Source of the DNA: Candidatus Thorarchaeota archaeon | GTDB taxonomy: Archaea > Asgardarchaeota > Thorarchaeia > Thorarchaeales > Thorarchaeaceae | Reading direction: 5' to 3' | Assembly (NCBI GenBank): GCA_021498125.1 | Contig: JAIZWL010000006.1 | Coordinates: 1 to 64,000, forward strand | DNA: 64,000 bases | In this document: positions 58,820 to 64,000 of the stretch, piece by piece | Layout: every line of letters begins with the position of its first letter | How positions within the stretch are numbered: the stretch's first letter is position 1 | Notes under the pieces: generated by a model | The model's input: the letters and a program-made list of their open reading frames with translations, nothing else | The model's database searches: none | What the model was told of the DNA's origin: nothing | Position numbers and translations under genes: made by a program

Positions 58820-59884
58820 ATGGCAGTGGATGTTGCACGAGGCCTTGCCCGTGGGTCACGATGGCTAAAGGCAAACACGAAGCGTCTTGCATTCAGACGA
58901 CTAAAGAAAGATGTTATAGATCGTGAAGCGTGTACCGAGTGTGGGGCGTGCGTTTCGAACTGCCCTGAGGATGCATTGGCCCTAGTAGAGACCGATGATC
59001 GATTCGTTCCCACGCTGACTGGTAAGTGTAGTGCTTGTGGGATCTGTTATGTCGTCTGTCCACGGACCCATGTCTTTTGGGACGATCTCCTTGGCGAATT
59101 CCGGAGTGTCTGGCAGGCCCGTGTAAAGGAAGGCCATGGTGGACAAAACGGTGGTGTGGTCACTGCCATTCTTGCCTATATGTTGGAGAATGATCTCACC
59201 GATGGAGCTGTGGTCGTGCGTCATGATGATGGACGGAAATGGCGGCCAGTTTCCACCATTGTCAGAACTCCTGAAGAGGTTCAAGCGTCAGGCGGGACAT
59301 GGTATACACACGCTCCTGTTGTTCAGGAGATGATGAACGGGTTTAGACAGGGTTTCTCGCGTATTGCTGTTGTCGGGACTTCGTGTGACATTGACGCCAT
59401 TCACAAACTTGAGACCCATCCTGCGGGTCTGTTACAAGTGGAGTCTGCTGCTCATGTCTTCAAGATCGGTCTCTTTTGTATGAAGGCCTTTGACTATAAA
59501 CGACTGAGAAATTTCATGGCCGAGTCGCACCTTGGGATGACCGAGATCACCAAGATGGAGATTACAGCCGGAAAGTTTCGTGTCTTTGTTGGTGATGAGG
59601 TCCGCGAGTGGCCCCTCTCTGTCTTTGATTCGATAGGTGCTTCTTCTTGTTCGTACTGTCACGATCTCACTGCCAAGAATAGTGATATCTCCTGTGGCAA
59701 CTTTGGCTCTGATGATGAGTGGACCTCAGTCATCATTCGTTCCGTAGAGGCTGAGCATATCTTTCAAGAGATGGTCGCGGCTGGAATTCTTGAGGCCGAG
59801 GTCATCGAGGGGAAACCACTCAGAACCATACGGAATATGGCCCGTGCAAAAGCAATGCGTTACTATTCTCTTCCCACAGTTTAA
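58820..59884 (+). CDS. frhB: FrhB/FpoF-type F420 oxidoreductase subunit
   Basis: A 354-residue protein. Two [4Fe-4S] motifs (C38, C41, C44, C48; C70, C73, C76, C80) precede the FrhB N- and C-domains, with H-G-G-Q-N-G-G-V-V-T, S-G-G-T-W-Y-T and S-S-C-S-Y-C-H-D. In methanogens this family reduces or oxidises coenzyme F420 through FAD: FrhB in hydrogenase, FpoF as input module of F420H2 dehydrogenase, and others in sulfite or glutamate metabolism. The frame opens at 58643, but ATG 58820, after GGAG, starts the protein. It overlaps no neighbour; the THEP1 gene follows after 25 bases. Confidence 0.87.
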   Translation: MAVDVARGLARGSRWLKANTKRLAFRRLKKDVIDREACTECGACVSNCPEDALALVETDDRFVPTLTGKCSACGICYVVCPRTHVFWDDLLGEFRSVWQARVKEGHGGQNGGVVTAILAYMLENDLTDGAVVVRHDDGRKWRPVSTIVRTPEEVQASGGTWYTHAPVVQEMMNGFRQGFSRIAVVGTSCDIDAIHKLETHPAGLLQVESAAHVFKIGLFCMKAFDYKRLRNFMAESHLGMTEITKMEITAGKFRVFVGDEVREWPLSVFDSIGASSCSYCHDLTAKNSDISCGNFGSDDEWTSVIIRSVEAEHIFQEMVAAGILEAEVIEGKPLRTIRNMARAKAMRYYSLPTV

Positions 59885-59909
59885 TAGATAAATATGCAAG
59901 CACGAAAAG

Positions 59910-60425
59910 ATGATGATGAACATTCTTCTGACTGGCCCTCCTGGAATCGGTAAGACCACAGCGATCCAGACCATTGTAGAACGATTAGGATCTGCTGTTG
60001 CAGGCGGCTTCTGGTCACGGGAGATTCGTCAAGACCGCCAGCGTGTAGGCTTCGAGATTATCTCACTGGCTGGCGAACTTGGCATTCTGGCACATGTTAA
60101 GGGCGTGACAGGACCGCGTCTTGGGAAATATCGAATCAATGTTGCGGATATTGAACGAGTGGCAGTTCCTGCGATGCGTGCAGCACGCGAAACCAACAAG
60201 ATCATTATTGTGGACGAGATCGCAAAGATGGAACTCTTCTCTCAGTCCTTCAGAGATGAGGTCTCACGCTGTCTGGATACGGGTCGTGTCATAGGGACTA
60301 TCCAACAACGTTCTCTAGATTTTCTTGATGCTGTACGAGCGAGACCTGATGTCTTACTTCTCACACTTACAAAAGAGAATAGAGTGCAGGCCCCTGAAAA
60401 AGTACTGGGCCTGCTCGATGTATAG
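59910..60425 (+). CDS. THEP1-family nucleoside-triphosphatase
   Basis: A 171-residue P-loop protein of the THEP1/NTPase_1 family: G-P-P-G-I-G-K-T-T at residues 9-17, G-G-F-W-S-R-E-I-R, and Walker B D-E-I-A-K-M-E-L. Members hydrolyse ATP, GTP and other NTPs slowly; the cell role is not settled. Three ATG codons stand at the start (59910, 59913 and 59916 are all in frame). It probably shares the FrhB-like transcript and converges with the surface-protein gene at 60431, five bases away. Confidence 0.88.
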   Translation: MMMNILLTGPPGIGKTTAIQTIVERLGSAVAGGFWSREIRQDRQRVGFEIISLAGELGILAHVKGVTGPRLGKYRINVADIERVAVPAMRAARETNKIIIVDEIAKMELFSQSFRDEVSRCLDTGRVIGTIQQRSLDFLDAVRARPDVLLLTLTKENRVQAPEKVLGLLDV

Positions 60426-60430
60426 TTGGT

Positions 60431-62173
60431 CTATCTTGTCTTGGTCTTGATATACAAGTATGTGATGACCAGTAAGGATAGCGCACCAAGTATGAGAATT
60501 GGCACCCATAGCAATGGGGGAGTGATGTCTTCGGTAAACCCTGTCACTACAACGGGTGTCCACTCTGACGTGTAGACGTTGTGCGCTGTGGAGTTATCGG
60601 TCACAAGAACTCGATAGTAGACAGTAGAGCCGATTGAAAATGCTCCTATGTCTGCCATGTACATTCCATCAGTAAACAGGGTCATATTCTTCTGGTGAAT
60701 GTTCGTTTCATCGATGCGCCATTCGACTTTCACATCTGAGATGTTGTTCAGATCCCACGCATACGCTTGGACAGTGAGGTTATTCTCTTCAGGAGAATTG
60801 TACGCTTGGATCACTGCAATGTCCGTGACCAGTGGCAGATGTGCATCTGGAGTGACGGTGACATTGACCAACGAGATTGTCGTCTGGTTAAAGTAGTCAA
60901 TGAGCGTGAGATTGAAGATATGCATGCCCACAGTCATATTATCCGCGGTCACGTTGAAGGCCATGTTCTCCCATGTGCCTGCTTCAATTACTTCGCCATC
61001 TCGAGTAAGGTTGAATGTCTTTGGGTTGCTCTCATCAATTGACCAATTGACGAAGTATCCCGTGTATCCCTCCTCATAGGAATAGTCTGGTGTGGCATTC
61101 ACAACAGGCGCTCGGACATCTTTGTAGACTGTGACATTGACAGCATCACTGGCTGAATGTCCGAACTTGTCAAACAGTGTGATATTGTAAGTGTAGTTTC
61201 CCACGTACAGTTTGTCGATGTACACAAAGATCTGGTCGCCTTGAGGATTAACTAGGGTCCAGTCCGTGTTCGTTATGTTGTCAAGTGGGACTTCAGACTC
61301 CTTGAAGTATCCATAGGTCTTGTTGATGTACGTATACGTGATCGTGATTGTGTAATTCTTGGGATTACTGTCGTAAACGGTCCACTCAAGTTTGTTGCCC
61401 TTCGCACCATACTCATAAGAGATGTCATCGGGAGATGTGACAGTCGGATTGGTCAGGTCCTCATAAACTGTGATGTTTACGACACTTGTGGAATTATGTC
61501 CAAGGGTGTCATTGACAAATAGCGTGTAGATGTACCAGTAGGATGCATTACCGCCATCGATATTGATCGAAATATTGCTGCCATCCCAATCACCCGCTTC
61601 GATCACTTTGGAAGGGCTGTTTGGATCATTTGACTCACGAGTGACATTGTACACATCAGGATTGGTTTCAGTGATGTTCCATTTGATGTAGTGGCCAAAG
61701 CTACCTTCTTCATATGAGAAGTTGGCAGGCTGCGTGATAATGGGTGCTGCATTGTCTGGAACGACAGTGACTATGACTTCATCTGAAGCGGACTCATTCT
61801 GCTTGTTGAAGACTGTGCAGACAAACGTGAAGGTTCGTGGCAGTGAGTACGTGAGATTATCAGTATAGAGCCGATCCATGCTGGCTATTATCTCTTCTCC
61901 AAACCACTCATTTGAGAGAAATGTTTCGCCATCGCGGGTGATCGTGTAATTCTTCGGGTCTGACGTTGTAGCATTCCATACGATATTCTTGCCGTGTGTG
62001 CCATTTTCAAACGACAGATCCGGAGGGTGATTTATCGAAATCTCTGCGATAACGTGACCGTTATTCGCTATCGAGATCTGTGGTATTCCAATGAACACAG
62101 TAATTGCTGGTGATAGTACAACCCACGCAACGATGATACTAAAGGCCATTCTCCGAATCTGACGCGTAGACAT
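60431..62173 (-). CDS. Cell-surface protein with four Ig-like repeats
   Basis: A 580-residue protein with an N-terminal signal/anchor helix (about 8-28) and a C-terminal helix (about 550-572) with a basic end. Between them are four Ig-like units of about 100-120 residues with S-Y-E-E-G, I-x-W and N-P-x-x-Y-N-(V/L)-T-R, related to the C-terminal units of the two giant proteins, and a fifth, different beta domain. There are about 40 N-x-S/T sites, so heavy N-glycosylation is likely. There is no Thr stalk. Probably a smaller member of the same surface family. Confidence 0.8.
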   Translation of the reverse strand: MSTRQIRRMAFSIIVAWVVLSPAITVFIGIPQISIANNGHVIAEISINHPPDLSFENGTHGKNIVWNATTSDPKNYTITRDGETFLSNEWFGEEIIASMDRLYTDNLTYSLPRTFTFVCTVFNKQNESASDEVIVTVVPDNAAPIITQPANFSYEEGSFGHYIKWNITETNPDVYNVTRESNDPNSPSKVIEAGDWDGSNISINIDGGNASYWYIYTLFVNDTLGHNSTSVVNITVYEDLTNPTVTSPDDISYEYGAKGNKLEWTVYDSNPKNYTITITYTYINKTYGYFKESEVPLDNITNTDWTLVNPQGDQIFVYIDKLYVGNYTYNITLFDKFGHSASDAVNVTVYKDVRAPVVNATPDYSYEEGYTGYFVNWSIDESNPKTFNLTRDGEVIEAGTWENMAFNVTADNMTVGMHIFNLTLIDYFNQTTISLVNVTVTPDAHLPLVTDIAVIQAYNSPEENNLTVQAYAWDLNNISDVKVEWRIDETNIHQKNMTLFTDGMYMADIGAFSIGSTVYYRVLVTDNSTAHNVYTSEWTPVVVTGFTEDITPPLLWVPILILGALSLLVITYLYIKTKTR

Positions 62174-62494
62174 TAAATCAGCTTCCCTTGAACGCGTTGA
62201 CTGCCCGCCCGAACTCTGCCCTCTGGTTTTATACTCTTCGGTGCGATAGCGGTTGTACTGATGTTCTCATTTTATATGGTTCGTATTCAGTATCGCATTT
62301 TCATTTTATATTTAGTTCTTAGTTTAGCACTTGGTCCTAATCATTCGTCCCTATGGTGCATTCTACCAAAATGGTCATTCTTCTACTCCGCTCCTAGGAG
62401 GCTTGTCTACTCTAGGCCTACTGCTAAGCAAATCCCACATAAGATATTAAGTGATGATGCGGTATTTGTATTAATTCTTGGAACCGTGACTGAG

Positions 62495-63436
62495 ATGCCA
62501 AAAGAGATGCATGCAATTTGGTGGGACGACAATCTGGGACCGATGATTGGGCGTTCTTATCCTGAAGGTGCTTCTCTCACGATAGAAGAGGCCCTTCGGA
62601 TATTCATGGGGCATGGGATCAATCAAGAGGCCAAAATAGGCTATACCAACCTCTCGCGTGGTCTTGTGATTTCTTTACTCTCCACGCCCAATTGTATTGC
62701 GGTCTTGTTGGACGAGCACGAAGATCCACAGCTTGTAGAGCGAAATCTCATCCGACTCGTAGATGAAATCGATTTCAACTCTTCAGACTGGGACTCGGAG
62801 ATTGCTCAGGCGTTTCAGCGTATCAATCAATTGTCGCAGAGTTCATCACGCGACCAATTGCTCAAGCGGGAAGATGTTCGTCGTCTTGTTAACGATATGA
62901 TTGATGGCCGGGTAGGAAAGATCGAGCCCTTGCACATCCTTAAGGCTGCGGATCGATATCCCAAGGCTGCGGAATATCTCACCGGGTCAGATGAAGAGAT
63001 TGCTCGTACTCTCAACGATCTTGTTTCCGTGGGGATTCTTGTTCCCAAGAGTCACGGGCGCAAACTTGTCTGTACAAAATGTGGCGGGACCGAGGTGGCT
63101 CTCACGCTCAGCTGTCCGAATTGTCATTCCACTGATCTCTACAAAGTCTACATGCTTCACTGCCCCGCCTGTGGAAAGATTACTCATGGCGTCATCATGG
63201 ATGATATGGAAGAGATCTCATGCCAGCATTGCAAGACGGCTATTCCTGTAGGCAAGATTAAAGTTCTGGGTATCGAGCTTCTCTGTAACAGTTGCTCCAC
63301 AGTCACACCTGATCCTCTCATAGTTCTGACCTGTGTCTCCTGCGGCAAACGTTTCTCTTCACTTGATCTTCTTGCTGGGACTGGCCTGTCCTTTGAGATC
63401 AATCCTGCTGGACTCAAAAAGCACAGTGAGGGATAG
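62495..63436 (+). CDS. Longin-like sensor domain plus multiple zinc ribbons
   Basis: A 313-residue protein. Residues 1-100 look like a longin/Roadblock-type alpha-beta domain (M-H-A-I-W-W-D-D-N-L-G-P-M-I-G). A helical, winged-helix-like middle follows. Residues 205-295 contain six C-x2-C pairs (C-T-K-C-G, C-P-N-C, C-P-A-C-G, C-Q-H-C, C-N-S-C, C-V-S-C-G), enough for about three zinc sites, somewhat like the TackOD1 metal-binding domain (tentative). I trimmed 78 codons upstream that look noncoding; GTG 62486 is another possible start. Role unknown; a regulator is likely. Confidence 0.68.
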   Translation: MPKEMHAIWWDDNLGPMIGRSYPEGASLTIEEALRIFMGHGINQEAKIGYTNLSRGLVISLLSTPNCIAVLLDEHEDPQLVERNLIRLVDEIDFNSSDWDSEIAQAFQRINQLSQSSSRDQLLKREDVRRLVNDMIDGRVGKIEPLHILKAADRYPKAAEYLTGSDEEIARTLNDLVSVGILVPKSHGRKLVCTKCGGTEVALTLSCPNCHSTDLYKVYMLHCPACGKITHGVIMDDMEEISCQHCKTAIPVGKIKVLGIELLCNSCSTVTPDPLIVLTCVSCGKRFSSLDLLAGTGLSFEINPAGLKKHSEG

Positions 63437-63451
63437 TTCGATCTATCCGTA

Positions 63452-63473
63452 TCCGGTGCACTTTTTCACCGGA
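63452..63473 (+). terminator. Hairpin between the zinc-ribbon gene and mtd
   Basis: TCCGGTG with CACCGGA, a 7-bp stem whose eight-base loop contains five Ts, 15 bases past the stop at 63436. It could end the upstream transcript; mtd starts 46 bases later. Confidence 0.45.
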
Positions 63474-63518
63474 AGCATTTTGAGTTAGGCCTTTGGTCAA
63501 ATTCATGGAGATTCTGCG

Positions 63519-64000
63519 ATGTCTAGTGAGAGGATCAAGATTGGCATTCTTAAACTTGGATGCATTGGGGCAGTCCCTTTTGCAGATGTTATGCTTGATG
63601 AGCGTGCAGAACGGAATGATATTGAAACCCGTGCATTTACAAGTGGTTCGAAGATGGATCCGGATATCTGCCTCGCGACTCTTGGATCTCTTCTTGAATA
63701 CGGCCCTGATTTGGTGGTTGTCGTTAGTCCCAATGCTTCATTACCCGGGCCGACCAAAGTGCGTGAACAGCTTCATGCTACTGGGATACCCACGCTCAAT
63801 GTTTCTGATGGTCCTGCTGAGAAGACGTTCTATACAAAGGATGAGGCGGGCAAAAAAATCCCCTCTGTACTTGACAGGCAAGGATTCGTGATACTGCCAA
63901 TGGATCCTATGATAGGAGCACGACGCGAGTTCCTAGACCCCTCTGAGATGGTCTTGTTTAATGCACATCTCCTACAGGTCTTTGCAGCAACGGGTGTCAC
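63519..64000 (+). CDS. mtd: F420-dependent methylene-H4MPT dehydrogenase, 5' part
   Basis: The first 160 codons of a gene that runs off the window. The start M-S-S-E-R-I-K-I-G-I-L-K-L-G-C-I-G, then R-A-F-T-S-G-S-K-M-D-P, V-V-S-P-N and L-P-M-D-P-M-I-G-A-R-R-E-F-L-D-P are the hallmarks of Mtd (usual length about 275-285). It oxidises methylene-tetrahydromethanopterin to methenyl-H4MPT with F420, or the reverse. ATG 63519 follows GGAG by eight bases. A different frame from 63493 overlaps it and should be ignored. Its presence implies the archaeal C1/Wood-Ljungdahl cofactors H4MPT and F420. Confidence 0.95.
   Translation, partial: MSSERIKIGILKLGCIGAVPFADVMLDERAERNDIETRAFTSGSKMDPDICLATLGSLLEYGPDLVVVVSPNASLPGPTKVREQLHATGIPTLNVSDGPAEKTFYTKDEAGKKIPSVLDRQGFVILPMDPMIGARREFLDPSEMVLFNAHLLQVFAATGV

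Noticed and set aside
63493-63891. 132-codon frame at the right edge
   Set aside because: It overlaps the start of mtd in another frame; the mtd frame has clear family motifs and a Shine-Dalgarno site.

Overview
The window looks archaeal. It carries a transcription factor B gene, a HerA-NurA pair, TldD/TldE, 2-phosphoglycerate kinase, an archaeal-type glycogen debranching enzyme, an F420-dependent FrhB-family protein and, running off the right edge, F420-dependent methylene-H4MPT dehydrogenase (mtd). Very large threonine-stalked surface proteins and several proteins with Roadblock/longin-like sensor domains (one fused to V4R, one to a 7TM region) suggest an Asgard archaeon, perhaps Thorarchaeia-like. 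That placement is inference. Many genes start with TTG or GTG, Shine-Dalgarno sites are common, and genes often overlap by 1-8 bases. I saw no rRNA, tRNA, CRISPR array or intact insertion sequence.

Layout. 1-2160: a PD-(D/E)XK-type protein with a duplicated tail gene, plus a small membrane protein. 2162-13694: an 11-gene complex I-like operon in the order A-J-K-C-D-H-I-M-L-M-N, with its promoter and a terminator hairpin. It has two NuoM-type subunits, an enlarged NuoL lateral helix, no nuoB, no NADH module, and changes at several conserved proton-path and quinone-site positions. 13875-28442: two paralogous surface proteins of about 1,900-1,990 residues flanking a reductive-dehalogenase-like protein and a 2-phosphoglycerate kinase. 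28866-38692: a receiver protein, a membrane protein with zinc ribbon, TldE/TldD, a CoA-disulfide-reductase-like flavoprotein, a nucleotidyltransferase, a macro-domain pair facing a Nudix hydrolase, and TFB.

38804-43196: a histidine-kinase remnant, then a ferrous-iron operon (feoA, split feoB, membrane protein, FeoC-like, DtxR-like) with two tandem DtxR-type palindromes upstream of feoA. 43303-53478: LarA-like protein, cysS, an MBL hydrolase, a small-membrane-protein/V4R operon, a glycogen debranching enzyme below a triple operator-like repeat, a membrane protein and an MFS transporter. 53562-64000: nurA-herA, a 7TM-longin protein, an FrhB/FpoF-type protein, a THEP1-type NTPase, a third surface protein, a zinc-ribbon protein and mtd.

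How it may fit together (inference): Mtd makes F420H2 in the archaeal C1 pathway, the FrhB/FpoF-like protein could pass its electrons to the complex I-like membrane enzyme, and that enzyme pumps ions through four antiporter-like subunits. The iron operon would supply the many Fe-S proteins under feedback from its own last gene. The macro and Nudix genes suggest ADP-ribose handling, and the longin-like proteins suggest a set of sensors.
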